DNA of 64,000 nucleotides, from assembly GCA_003868215.1 (NCBI GenBank), contig QWDQ01000082.1, positions 25,423 to 89,422 on the forward strand. The letters run 5' to 3'. The notes below the pieces were generated by a model. It did no database searches and was not told where the DNA came from. It saw only the letters and a program-made list of their open reading frames with translations. The translations under genes and the position numbers were made by a program. Shown here piece by piece: positions 21,876 to 33,678 of this stretch. Numbering within the stretch: position 1 is the stretch's first letter; each line of letters starts with the position of its first letter. The stretch comes from Pseudophaeomoniella oleicola (Eukaryota > Ascomycota > Eurotiomycetes > Phaeomoniellales > Phaeomoniellaceae).

Positions 21876-23429
21876 TCAATCAAGTTGTTTCCCGCATTTC
21901 AAGCAATACACATCCTCCTTCCACGTTTTATTACCGCCCGGCTGTCCCGGTCTTAGATCGGTGATGACGATTTTGATGGTCGAGGTGATACGGTCACCTT
22001 CTTTTGGTGCTGCTGCCGCTGCTGCTGTTGTCGACGAGGCATCTCCCGTCTCGATTCTCGCGCTGAATTGCTCTTTGGCTAACGTTAAATCGTCGGTCTT
22101 CGCTTTCGCGGATGGTCCTCCCGGCGTATCCGTGGCAGCGGCTGTGCCCTTTTTAGGTCGGCCTCGGGATTTCCTTAGTGAGGCTTTCGAGGGCGTCTTG
22201 CCGTTCGTCTTTGGCGTTGGCGTTGATGTGGCATCAGGGCTGAGAACAAGAGCCGTATCTGCAACCATGGCAATTTCTGGTTCTGGTTCCGATTTGGGTT
22301 CAGGAGCAGGGCTCATCGTCGCTCGAAGAGCTTCCAGTGGATGTTTGAACATGTCACCGAGATGTGATGAACTGAAGATACTGTGCTTCGGCGTGCCCGG
22401 TACAACCTCTTTAATTTCAGGGGTAGCTTCCTCCGTCTTGACCTCTTGTTTGCCTTCCACTACTAATTGCTTGTAGGTCTTGAGCAATATGTCATTAGTC
22501 AGGCATTGCTCATGCAGCCAAATACCACATTCGGGGTTGTTGCATTTTAACAGGGTTGTATCCGGATTATAATAGCTGTGACATATACAATGTCTTCGTA
22601 GTTCCTGGGGTGGGATCAGAAAGACAGCGATTGGACATGGGTCTCTAATACTTACTGATAAAGGATTCTTTTCGGCGACATTGTAAAACTGCCTAAAGAA
22701 TAGACTCGGAAGCTCTTCGTCCTCGTCTTTTTCCTGCCACCATCTCACATCTGCGCCACCAGAGACGGTTGTGGCGTCGATGATATCCATGTGATTGCTC
22801 ATGATAACCTCATTTTGCCCGTGGTAAGACTGCCGGCCGTCGGGTAGTTCATCAGGCCAGTAAAGCCAGAAAACACGTAGGTAGACATGCTGTTGATCTG
22901 AAGCACGGACTTCCAAGACCTTCGCTACCCAGAAATCAGGTTCCATCTTATCTGGAGATGCGACAAACTTATAATCGCTGGTGTCCTTGGGTGAATTCGC
23001 GTGACTGATATATACATGTGATCCTAGAGAGAACTTGTTGTCGGCGACTGCGAACGTTTAGTCGTCTTGGATTGATACCGAAAACACGAACTACGCGACT
23101 GACTTACCGATAAAATTGCGGTACGGTTTCAGAGTCCCCCATTTTGAGCCGGGTTTGACTGTGTAGGTAGTTCGCAACCGCTCGCTGAAACCGCCGTCCT
23201 CTTCCTCTGGTCCGAAAACATCCGCTTTCCCAGTCTTGGGCTTTCTGGTAGTGTGCATCGCAGGGGATGTCAATTTGAAAGGGATATCCGGTGACGCTTC
23301 GAGACCAAGCAACGGAGGGGTCTCCTGATGGTCCTCGGTGCAGGGCGAAGGGTGGCCATTGGCGAGTTTTGTCTGTTCTCGCTCGGTCTCGAGCTCAGCA
23401 GCTTTTCTCTTCTTGGACATCGGCGCCAT
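21876..23429 (-). CDS. BAH-PHD chromatin reader (EPR-1-like candidate)
   Basis: Exons (minus): 23429-23108, 23047-22656, 22604-21876; 480 residues. After a basic, disordered N-terminus there is a BAH domain at about residues 108-235 (DNKFSLGSHVYISH, DFWVAKVLEVRA, VFWLYWPDELPDG, NEVIMSNHMDIIDA). A PHD-type zinc module follows: CICHSYYN, LKCNNPEC, WLHEQC. The last CxxC pair expected of a PHD finger is missing there; one (CLKCGKQLD) occurs at the extreme C-terminus after roughly 200 disordered residues with an AT-hook-like KSRGRPKKG at about 382-391. BAH-PHD proteins in fungi include EPR-1, a reader of H3K27 methylation in facultative heterochromatin; assignment to that orthologous group is inference. 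Intron 2 (51 bp) is a multiple of three without stop and lies exactly between BAH and PHD, so retention would insert 17 residues. Confidence 0.85.
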
Positions 23430-24203
23430 CCTGACAGAATGAAGTATGCAAGAAGACGGACAGTCGTCAACTAAGACGGGACTGTCGATTGCGCCCAAAG
23501 AAACTTTGTGCGACCAAGGGTGATGACGCAGTGTCGCGACAATGATACGGTTGCGCACTTCAAACAAGGTCGCGGTCGAAGTCTATCAGATGGATGTTGT
23601 CCTACAATGGCCTTTCCCGTTTACGTCCGACAAGAAAAGATGATTCCTCCAACGTTACAACAACAGATAGTAACAAATTCTCGCTCGAGATAGCCAAAAG
23701 TTGAGGGCGCGTTTGTTGTGGCAGAAATGCGGAGATGGTGATCACCAAGCTTAGGTAATGTAGATTGGATGATAGGATAGGTAAGGCTTGATTCAGGCGA
23801 GAGAATAGACAGGCATTAACTTGTCGTTTGATCAACGCGAAGATTCACCACGTCTGTGATCATCGTCTTGTCACCTTATATATATGCTATAAGATAACAA
23901 TATCTATATATCTATATCAACGATGCTGAGAGAAGGAAAGTGAGGTGGCCCACGCTGATACATGGTTAGTGTTGCCATTTTCCGTACCAGCCACTCGAAT
24001 TAATAAAGCTCTCACCCTTTTGTGGCGCTCATTGAAGAGGTACAAGGGGTTGCTAGAGCAAATCGTGAATGGCATACTGTGATGGTTTTCATTATTATGC
24101 TCCGTTTGGTAATTCTAACTCTGACTAAAGGGGGTATAATTCAATGCAGTCCTCGGTCCTTGAAAGCGACAAGGGTCGGAACCCTATACATACAAATCGG
24201 CTA
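23430..24203. other. intergenic
   Basis: BAH-PHD promoter and the 3' flank of the DUF3602 gene. No supported gene; a few short ORFs without features. Contains AT-rich TATCTATATA tracts near 23876-23920. Confidence 0.6.
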
Positions 24204-24793
24204 TCATGTCGACGTTCGCTTCTTGCGCAAGATCTTGTTCTTCAACTTGTCCGCAAGTCCTTCGTGGGCTACGTTATGCTCCTTCTTGGTATGCCCATCA
24301 TGATGCTCATTGCCCGCTCCTCCACGGCCGACGTGGAAGTCCTCGGGGCCTTCTTTAACATTCAACTCGGGGATGACATCGTGATCATGGGGCTGGCCTT
24401 CTGTTGGCTTCATACGCGGTGAACCAATATTGCCCGCACCCCCTCTCTGTTATGCCGTCAGTCTCTGCACTATATCCTTGATTTTCAGTCAGATCTTACC
24501 CCAGCGGAATATGCCCCGTCGCCTTGATCACCCGTTGGACCCTCTCGAACGATGCCCGCATCAGCGTATCTATATGATGGTCAGTATCGGTCGCGCATGA
24601 TGTTGGATCTGATTCCGATTCCGATTCCAATGAATCTGCTGGCACGTCGTGAGGTTGACTTACGGCGTAGGATCGGGGCCAATGTTCCCTGTACCTATTC
24701 GAGATCGTCAGCTCTAATACCCCCAGCAGATCGAGACCCCGCGCAGATTATATTCGACTCACCTCCTCGTCCGTGAGAAACGTTTTCAGTCAT
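24204..24793 (-). CDS. DUF3602-family small protein with three GRGGxGN repeats
   Basis: Exons (minus): 24793-24763, 24694-24664, 24569-24500, 24446-24204; 124 residues. The protein contains three copies of a GRGGxGN motif: HGRGGTGNIGPDPTP near the N-terminus, AGRGGAGNIGSPR in the middle and VGRGGAGNEHH in the last exon. It is otherwise His/Asp/Lys-rich and hydrophilic, ending in a basic LKNKILRKKR. This is the signature of fungal DUF3602 proteins (PAR32-like in yeast), whose members include phosphoproteins linked to nitrogen/TOR signalling; the role here is inferred only. Three of the four exons are 31, 31 and 70 nt, and two of the repeats are themselves cut by introns (one within the first GRGG|TGN). 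Splice sites are canonical and phases agree throughout. Confidence 0.85.
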
Positions 24794-25593
24794 GCTGTAT
24801 CAAATTGAAGAATTTGTGATCTGGGTCAAATTGTCAATCCACTGTGATGATTGCTTGAAGGAAACCGGTACACAAAGGAAGGTGGCTCGCTAAGATGTAA
24901 AATTTGTTAGGGCGGGCGCACATGCGATTAGGTGCTCGTTCATCCCACCCGGAGAAACGATCTTCTCCAGTTTTGCCCCAACGTCATACTACTACGATAA
25001 GTTATTACGGTAAGTTACGTAGTACAGATCCAAATGCAGATTTCGGATCTTGAACGAGATTGAAAAGTACCTAAGGTTGTACCGGGAAAGATATCCTGTA
25101 CCTTGAATGTGTAATGTACTTATACTGACTTAGTAGGATCTACTAATAGGTACCTACACAGTACACAGTAGTAAGTGACTGGTCTTTCAAGGCGATCGTA
25201 ATTGTGCGCAGTATCCTACGTCCGTGGAGATACATACTACGTACAAATAAACAATATCATTGCTTTTTGTTAATTCGTTCCTGTATGCAGTCTAGTTCAA
25301 TTCAGTAAAACCCTCGGTTTGATATATTTGCCCTGTATACTTCGTACTTTGTAGCTCAGAAGCAGTTGCAAGTGGCTGCAGCCAACAAGCGACATTATCC
25401 ACTGTATTTGTGGTCTTACACTCAAGGTAAAGGATGCATAGAGACCGTCGTTGTTCGCCGAATTGTCAACAAATTCGGTCTTCCTGTCCTTACCTGCGTT
25501 GGCATCTTTCTACGATCAGAGTCTCCGCGGTGCCGAACGACTGCGTCGCATCTCTCGACTTCAGATAGTAAAGAATCGATCAGGCCGTCGCAA
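24794..25593. other. intergenic, AT-rich
   Basis: No supported gene. Contains partial variants of the TACTACGTAGTA motif (around 25015 and 25235) and short direct repeats of TAGGTACCT type near 25145. Promoters for the flanking divergent genes presumably lie here. Confidence 0.55.
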
Positions 25594-26776
25594 ATGAAGT
25601 CAACTGGTGCAACCGTTCCGGTCGGGTCCATGAACTCTGGAGATCGTGAGAGCTCCGGTCTAAACTCCCGCCCTTTCGATGGTGGTGCTGATTACCATGT
25701 GTGATAGCTGGAGCAAGGTCCCGGAACCGTCTGGCCCCATCGCCTGCGGATGCAAGATGGGATCCTTCGAGCCTTCCAACTGAGGAAGCAGACGAGGAGC
25801 CACGCTGGTCTGAGCTCCAGCTTGCGTCCCGAAACGGAGATGTTCAACGTGTAAATGAACTACTATCCCGGTGCAAAGACAATTCTCTGAAGCTCGAGAT
25901 TGTGAATCAACCGGCTGTTGGATACTACGGACAGACCGCACTTCAGGCGGCTTGTATGAGAGGGCATGAGACTGTCGCTCAATCCCTCTTAGAAGCAGGA
26001 GCCAATGTGAATGCCCCTGGTGGTAATAACATGTATCGAAATGCTTTCGAACTGGCCTGCGGCACAGGTGAGTATTACAGCCAGACACTAGCTTCATTTT
26101 GCATGACAAACGTGGCGCTGCAGGAAATATCCGTCTGATCCGCCTTCTACTCGATGCTGGCGCAATTGTCGACCCCAAAACCGTCACAAGATATCAAGGC
26201 CGTACACCAATCCAAGCTGCAGCTGAAGGGGGCCACGAGGCGATCGTATTGCTTCTTCTGGAAAATGGCGCCGACATCAATGCACCAGCATCGCCTAGCT
26301 CCGGAGTCACAGCTCTACAGACGGCATGCTACCAGGGACACGTCAGCATGGTCAAGCTCCTCATCGCGAAAGGGGCGGATGTAAACAATCCGCCGGGCAA
26401 GTCCAATGGCTACACTGCTCTTCAAGGGGCTTGTCTAGCTGAAGAGGTTGACTTGGTTAGAATCCTCCTTGACAAGGGCGCCGACGTGAATGCATCGGGC
26501 AGTCTCTATCATGGGGGAACAGCCCTTAATGCAGCTGCCTCCAGAGGTCACAAAGAGATTGTCAAAATCTTGTTGTCTGTTGGTGCCGATCCCAATGATG
26601 CGGCCGGTCGTCGAGGACAAACACCTATGCAGAGTGCATACTTGATTGGGAAGATGGATATTGTGGATCTATTGAGAGAAGCGGGAGCCACTGGTCTGCT
26701 GGTGGGCGGAAAGATTTTGTTTGGCAACGGCAGGATTAGAAGTTGGACAGAAGGCGTGAGTGAAATCATCGCGTAG
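25594..26776 (+). CDS. ankyrin-repeat protein
   Basis: Exons 25594-25645, 25708-26067, 26124-26776; 354 residues. A short N-terminus leads into about seven ankyrin repeats, recognisable by the pattern G-TALQAACxxGHExxVxxLLExGAxVN: GQTALQAACMRGHETV, GRTPIQAAAEGGHEAI, GVTALQTACYQGHVSM, GYTALQGACLAEEVDL, GGTALNAAASRGHKEI and GQTPMQSAYLIGKMDI. Repeats fill about residues 60-330. There is no accompanying NACHT, kinase or F-box domain, so this is a free-standing ankyrin protein of unknown partner. The second intron (56 bp) is well supported by GGCACAG|GTGAGT and the repeat continuity. The first exon is a weaker call: the ATG at 25594 with a GTGAG donor at 25646 and TGATAG acceptor gives correct phase, but no homology supports the first 18 residues. 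Confidence 0.75.
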
Positions 26777-27384
26777 ACAAGTGTAGTTCTTGAAATCGTC
26801 CACCAGTGTTCAATAGCTATGGTACCAATATCTTGCAACCCAAAAACAGTATAACATTATGCCTTTCCTGTCCTGTGATGTGACTCCCCCAGAGTCCCAT
26901 GTCCATCAAATGACGTCTAGTAACAGGCAAAAAAAGAGCTATTAGCGTTAGGGAATGAAGGAGCCGCATAGAAAAAAGGTCGTATGTAGGTTGAACCCTC
27001 GAGCTCGTCTCCTCCAATTGTTCCGCTGTCAGTCCTTTTAGGGAAGCTTGTGTAGCAACAGGCATGAATATGGGGAGCTGTCATCCAGGGACTCAGTTCT
27101 AGGCTGATAAACTTTACTGTGGATTCTCGTCGATCCTACCTCGCTACTTACAGTACGACCAGTCAGACCACTTCGCGCGCGCCTTACGCTGATCGACTTT
27201 TGAGAAAGAAAACCGAACAATTAAGTCTTGAATTTTGCAGGCTTCCCTCAAGTGCTTGTTGTCCTGCTCAAGCTCATTGATTTTCTTGAAGATTATCTTT
27301 GCCGGGCTGTTTCGCGATCGCAACGCGGACATCTACTAATTCTAGACGGGCACGCCATTGCTCTCCTCCCCAGTGTAGCACGCT
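26777..27384. other. intergenic, possible small minus-strand gene
   Basis: Two minus-strand frames look mildly protein-like: 27332-27144 (ATG start, a heptad-like stretch INELEQDNKHLREACKIQDL) and 27065-26817. I could not join them with splice sites in a consistent phase, so no gene is called. The right part is the CBS gene promoter. Confidence 0.35.
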
Positions 27385-27896
27385 ATGGCAGACACTTCTT
27401 CACTTGCACACAAATACCGGGGAGTAAGCTGCCGAATCGTCGCTCTCTTTTGTCTGCGGACTGACTTTGAGAGGCGACTATAGAAGATCTAGATCCCCCG
27501 GCAGCATTCTCAACATCCCCCCATGCCACGATATCATCTGCGCTGATGGCAGCCTTTGAAAGAGACTACACCCACCTCACCGTGGTCGCCGAGGACAACA
27601 GAGCGTTACTCGGCTATCTCAGCATACCCAAGCTCAGAGAGCTGCTCAAAGATGGTGTCGTTACAGAGAATGATCCCATAGAAAAGGCGATGCAACGATT
27701 CAGGCGAAAGGGACGCAAGTATAAGGTCATCACAATGGATACACCTCTAGAAGATCTTGACCTCTTCTTTCAAGCTGGCGTTGATGGCAAGAGTCCACAA
27801 GAATTTGCTGTCGTAACCGACTCTAGCAGAAAGTTCGTTCTGGGTGTTGCTACCAAAGGCGATCTGGAAGAGTTTGTCAAAAGAAGACCGTCATAA
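27385..27896 (+). CDS. CBS-domain protein
   Basis: Exons 27385-27423 and 27474-27896; 153 residues. The spliced start reads MADTSSLAHKYRGATIEDLDPP, followed by a pair of CBS motifs: the first around SSALMAAFERDYTHLTVVAEDNRALLGYLSIPKLRELL and the second around YKVITMDTPLEDLDLFF...FAVVTDSSRKFVLGVATKGDLEEFV. CBS pairs bind adenosine nucleotides and sense energy state in many proteins, but ligand and partner of this small stand-alone fungal protein are unknown. The 50-bp intron has donor GTAAGC, a CTGAC branch point and a GAG acceptor. An internal ATG at 27546 would give only the truncated second part; the upstream exon restores the family N-terminus. Confidence 0.87.
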
Positions 27897-28886
27897 AGCT
27901 CACCAAAAGCGCTCGTCCAAACACTGCGCCATAGCGTTATGTCGAATGATGTTGACGCACCACAATGACCTGTGATGCTACATCTGTGGCTCAGTAGGCA
28001 TACTGCTAGACTGATAGCCCCTTCGTGGTTCGTAGGGGCCTGGCGACACTTACTCGCTGCAGCATCAGATCTGGTAAGCGGGCAATCCTTTGCTAGAGGA
28101 TAGACCCAAAAAGTGGTTTTCGTTACGTTGGTCTCTCTTTGAAACCTCAAGATATAGCCATGATGAAGGGCGGCTGGTGCTCATATGGAGCATAGAGTTT
28201 CTTGAAAAAGAGAACACCTAATCCTATATACAACTGGAATCTGTCGCATACTAAATGTGGCACTAATACATCACTTTTGATACTGCATTTTGTTGCCGCT
28301 GGTATAGCATTATCATACTTCTTCAATCTCGCTACTCTCCGCAACCTTTACAATGTTATACGCTTCCAAGGTTGCCTTAACGGGCTTCACCACCAATATG
28401 CTTGCAGAACATAAGCTTCGTGGAAGAAAAGTTGCCTGCCCTTGAGTCACGCGATGAAATTCTTATCAAAAGTCTCGAGGTTGTCGGTCTTTCCCCGTAC
28501 CTCGCGCAAGTATGCAGATAGTGGCATGTGTCACGAGAAGAAGACTCGGCCAGAGAACGCGATCACTCCACAACAAGAGGCGAGCCAGTCCTCTTGTAGA
28601 CAATCGCTTGTGGTGTCGGAACCATGGGTGTGGATAAGTTCATGATGAAGACGGTTAATTTATTCTCATATCCGAGTCATCCCTATATGTATGAGCATGC
28701 CATTATATGCCAGTAAGGATAAGGATCAATCGGAAATCCCATAGGCAGCTGCTAGAGAGCCGACCACCAAGTTATGTACCTATCGGTAGGCTGGTAGACA
28801 CAAGGAACATGATGCGGGAAATAAGCCCGCATGTGCTTTCATGCCAGCGTGCAGCAGAAAGCCTCGCGGCCATCTGGAAAAGACCG

Positions 28887-28902
28887 GCTGCCAGCTGGCA
28901 GC
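28887..28902. repeat. GC-rich 16-bp perfect palindrome
   Basis: GCTGCCAGCTGGCAGC reads the same on both strands and is directly followed by a second CTGGCAGC, giving three overlapping CAGCTGGC units. CAGCTG is an E-box core; whether anything binds is unknown. Confidence 0.7.
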
Positions 28903-30432
28903 TGGCAGCCGCTTCCTATGGAAGTTCTCGACGGTGGCTGTTTTCCGCAAGCGATATCACTGGTTGGCATGCTCATCATCTAACTAGATGCAAAGTTTCA
29001 TACATTGCTATGGCATGGACAGAGGAATGTCTACCTCCCAGTCTCAGGTAGGAGTAAGTTGAGGCCTACTACGGTCACACCCAGAGATTCTCCGTGGGGA
29101 AGGACTTAGTACCGTAGCGAGATGCGGAGCCCCATATCTCAGCTTCCTACTTTCTACTAACTTCTACTATTCTTCAACCAGTTTAAACCGTTGTTTCTGG
29201 ACCCTCTTAAGGATCTGCGGTCAATCACAGTTTGAGGCTCATACATGAAAGTCATAACCCCGGATCTTCCCAACGAGACAGCGAGCCAGGTGGCCTTTTT
29301 CTCTTTTGACTTTGCCTCTAACCCTCCTTACGACCAGCCCCATGAGCCTTCGGAATCTTCGTCTTTCCACGAGCCGCAGGGAATGGTTGGTCGGTAGGAA
29401 GGTGGCCAAAAAGGCAAACGAAGCGATCCTCGATCGCACAATCGCACCCCCGTTAGTATCGCGCTGGATATACCACTCTCTTCCCCCTCCCTTCCCTTCG
29501 TTCTTTGGCGAATTCCCCTTTCAGTCGTAGTCACATATTGACTGTACTGTGATTTTGTCCAACGTTGAGGGGGAATTCGGGAGCGGTGACCATGCCCTGC
29601 CATCTATTCTCATGCTAGAGACACCCTCGATACATAGCCTGCCGAAGGCAAATAACCCGGATTCCTTTCGTCAAAATCGCTCACGCCATAGGGTTCCCGA
29701 AAACTGTGATGTTGAACTGTGGACGGCCTATCCAGCGCCAGTGATGATGATAGCGTAAGCTCGTGTCAGCACGCCTTCTACATAAGACGCATCACGAGGC
29801 ATATGTGATCTATGACAGTGGCGGTCGACCGGACTCCCGATTTGGATAATGTAGTTTCTATATCACGCTCATCACCAACAGTTTCCTGTGTAACGATCTT
29901 ACATGTCGAAGTGTGTGGAGAGTGTCCCGAAAGCCATACCACAGAGTCGCAAAAGGTGGGTGTTTGATTACTCGACATATCTCAACCCCGCCCATCGAAG
30001 GCTCTCGCTACTGTAACTTGATTCAGGGTTGTCAGGCCTGCGAGTCCCAATCGGCAAAGTTTGAAGACCCGATAGCGTCAATTCTTTGTTCTGGTTAATT
30101 AGTTCAGTAGTGGTATAGCCTGAAGGTATATGCACACGCTCCCTCGAGCCCTTTGGCTTGGTAGGATGCACCGAATCGGTGCTGCAATCCGAGCACATTC
30201 TCCGCCCTTGTTTGGCAGCAAAAGAGTGCTTGTCACGTATGCCAACACCGCTCGATGAAATAGGCAGTGATGAGGTTGATGGTGGTGCGGTGTGGAAGGG
30301 GAGGCTCAAGTAATATTCAGGCTTCCCGTCAGCCTTCTGACCCGTGGCCTGAATCTTGATTGGGCCTAGACAGCATGAAGGGGGATCGGCGACTTAATCG
30401 CTGCTTGTCTCGTTTCCTTTTGCATACTCTAG

Positions 30433-30460
30433 CTTCTCTAACTTCTCTAACTTCTCTAAC
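30433..30460. repeat. 9-bp tandem repeat (TTCTCTAAC)x3
   Basis: Three near-perfect copies in non-coding DNA. The unit contains CTAAC, the fungal branch-point core, but there is no intron context. Confidence 0.75.
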
Positions 30461-32170
30461 TCAGCACTGGATTGAAAGACGATTTGTTGTCTTCCGCCGC
30501 TCAGGCATCTCCCGCATCTTTGGATGTGCCGGCCAACCCCGCTTGCTCTGTGAAAGTGGTGGTCTGGTAAGTTATGGTGCGATTTCGACTGATACCCAGT
30601 GGAACTAACCAAAGTATCTCTACCAACCGTTATCGCGGTCATCGCCCGTTATTCGCTTACAACAATTATTGTGTATTGACAGCACCTCGCCAGGAATCCT
30701 GTCCTCGATTTCAATCGCCATATTACATGACCAACAACCTAGGTACATCCCAGGTCATCCCTTCTTCTCTCTCTCTCTTCATTGTATTCAACAACAGCCT
30801 ATCATCTGATCTCACCTAGACTTACGGAGTAAAGTCTACTACGTACATACTACTAACAACATCATGGTACCCGTTAAGCCCATCGGACTAAGCCAACCCA
30901 CGTCTATACTAAGGTATAACAGACCAGATCAGACCAGACCAGACCGGCTCCATCGTGCAGTAGCTCAGTAGCCGCTTCCCTCGTATCCTCTCATCTCGTT
31001 TTCCCTACTGAATACCCGAATGGATCCCTTGCCTTGTACAGTGCCTAAACCCTACCTAAGGGAATACCGACCTCGATTGACCCGTTTGCCCCGGCAGAAT
31101 TTGAAGTCGTCCGATATCTCATAACACACATCTACCTTCCGTCACCGTCTTGACCTCGTCTAACTTAGGTAAGGTGCCTGACAGTACTTCGCTTCTTTAA
31201 GAGGCTGTGCTCATCTCGCGTTCTGGCCCTGCACTTTTGCTTCGCCCCGCTTCCATACCACCACCAACTGTCGTTTCCCCGAACTCCCCTCGGCCTTGAC
31301 ATCCTGCCTTTTTATCTCTCAGGCAAGCAATAACTCTGAAACAGTCGCAAGGCTTCCTTGACTCATTTCTAGGCATCAAATTGGTGTTGTGCTGCTTTGG
31401 TTTTGAGGCTGAAGTGGTAGTTGTGCCCGTTTCATGGAGCCGCATTGTTGCTTAAAGCGAACTTCGAGCTTAACGCAGAGCCTCTAGACAAGTAAGTGTT
31501 CCAGTGTCGATCTCCCTCTACATACCACCACCCCGCCTCCTTGTGTTACCAAAACATGGATTTCAACGAACAACGCCTTTGACCTTTGCGTACATGTATA
31601 CACCTCTCTCATGTCAAATTTGTGGTCAAAGGCTGGATGTTTATATGTTCATTTCTCCCATGTTTCCTATGTACATCGTGCCGCGGGCACGGCCATTTGC
31701 AGTGTAGATGTCAGTCCCCAGCGTCGCAGCTGCGAGGATCTTTGCTCCAGATACATCCAAGGTCCTTACGAGGTAATTGGGTGTTCATGGGTCAAATGCG
31801 AATCATGGCACGGTGGAAGCTTTTGTGCTCCGGCCATACTTTGGGGGACAAGCATCTCTCGATCTAGGTCTTTTAGCAGGTGTCTTCTTCGTTATGCTCA
31901 AATGGTCACTGCTGGCGAACTGTCGGCACGGAGACCTCTTGAGTTTTCTTCTACATCTTTTCCCTTGATTCTATCGATCTATCATTCTATCTGGTATTCA
32001 TCCTCGGACTTCTCCAATTGGACTAACATATAGTAGACGTTGAGAAAGTCGAAGCACGATAAACATACTTCAATCTCTGGCCTGGTCTCTCCGGTGACTT
32101 GTAGCCAGTCGCAAATCCATGAATCACTTTATGATCATATTGGGCTCAAATCAGAAGCATCGCCGTCTTC

Positions 32171-33678
32171 ATGACGGATTTCTACGAGCCCAATTCTCCT
32201 CTCATGCAAGCCATTAAACCAAATATCAAGCCCTCGGAGTCTCCGCCTCCGTCTCTTCCAGACGATTTATCGTCATCATCGGACGAAGAAGAAACGTATC
32301 GGAGACGGTCAAAGAAAAGGGTGCGACCCTCGCAAGGGGACGCAGTCCTGATTCGTCAACTCGAACCAAATCGTCCTGACATTGCTCAGCACGCTGCGGA
32401 ATTCGTACTTGACCCTGAAGCACCGTCGGAAACGGAGTCGATGAAAGAGGATATGGGAGATGCGGAAATCACGGTAGAGCAGCAAGATGCCACGGTCAAT
32501 TTAGCAGAAGAGGCATTGAAGGTTGTAAAGATCAAATCGAACGATCGATCACCACCAGAACCGTCTTTTCGAGAGCCAACGTCGCCTGTGGACCTGAATA
32601 CATATGAAAGCATGAGGCGGGAGTCTACGCCTTATTATAGGAAGATCTCTCCGAAACCCTTACGACAGCAACCTCACCCTATCAATACCGTGGCTAGCTC
32701 TGACGAGCTCACGGACAACGATACTCTCGCGACATCGCCGAACCTCGCAAAGTATACCATCACGCCGTCCGAACCGATTGCAAGCACTCTCCCAGCTTTG
32801 CAAACTTCTCCTGGAAAATCTGCCACAACGCGATCTTATGATAGCCTGCAAAGTCTGCCATCGTTAAAAACTGCAGTGGGAGAACAGCTTGAAAATGCTA
32901 TTCCTCCCCAGTCAGCAACATCACCATCCATGGGCCGCCCTTCAGGTCCATATTATGGATCTCATTCCGGACCTTCACCGGGGGCGTATTCGAATCCCTC
33001 TCCGGCCTCAAACAAGGATGCACAGACTATGTCGCCGCCTTCGACTTTGCCCACACATCCGCAATACTGGAGGACGACCAAATCAGAAACCTCAGTGAGC
33101 TCGGCTGTTAGTGACGCAACGACTCCCACAACCATTAGTCACAGTCCTAGTAGTGCGTACACTACTCCAAGCACCCAAGATCCCAGATTGGCAGAAGGAG
33201 AGTCAAACTTGCTGCTCAACGGGCCACTCTCCGCAAATGGCCCTTTCACGTCATCAACTTTCAAATGTACCTACGATGGCTGTACTGCGCCACCTTTCCA
33301 GACTCAGTATCTACTCAATTCTCACACCAATGTCCACTCTCAGAACCGCCCACATTACTGTCCAGTAAAAGGCTGCCCAAGAGGTGCTGGCGGAAAGGGT
33401 TTCAAACGAAAGAACGAGATGATACGCCATGGCCTGGTTCATGATTCTCCTGGTTATGTTTGCCCTTTTTGTCCTAATCAACAGCACAGATACCCTAGGC
33501 CTGATAACTTGCAGAGGTTTGTTTGACGAATCCGTTTGATAGACGTCTGCTGATGACATACAGGCACGTCCGCGTCCACCATGTGGATAAAGATAAGGAA
33601 GATCCCGAGCTGAGAGAGGTCCTCGCCCAAAGACCTGACGGTCCCAATCGGGGACGGCGCCGCAGACTAGGATCGTGA
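32171..33678 (+). CDS. C2H2 zinc-finger transcription factor
   Basis: Exons 32171-33516 and 33564-33678; 486 residues. The N-terminal ~360 residues are disordered and Ser/Pro/Thr-rich with an early acidic patch (DDLSSSSDEEE) followed by basic KKRVRPS, which could be a nuclear localisation signal. Three C2H2-type fingers lie at about residues 364-455: FKCTYDGC...HTNVH, HYCPVKGC...HGLVH, and YVCPFCPN...H. The final histidines of the third finger (RHVRVHH) come only from exon 2: the 47-bp intron cuts the Arg codon just before the first of them. The protein ends in a basic RGRRRRLGS. DNA binding and a regulator role are inferred from the fingers; I do not recognise a named orthologue. A long pyrimidine-rich leader precedes the ATG. 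Confidence 0.85.

Larger units (their letters stand above)
27897..32170. other. gene-poor region, 4.3 kb
   Basis: No convincing CDS on either strand. Contains a GC-rich palindrome (28887-28902), a 9-bp tandem repeat (30433-30460) and an AGACC pentamer repeat (30921-30945). The right 1.0-1.3 kb is pyrimidine-rich and may be the long leader of the C2H2 gene: a GTAAGT donor at 31492 and a CTAAC branch site plus TAG at 32023-32033 would define a 5'-UTR intron of about 540 bp. That leader is inference. Confidence 0.45.
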
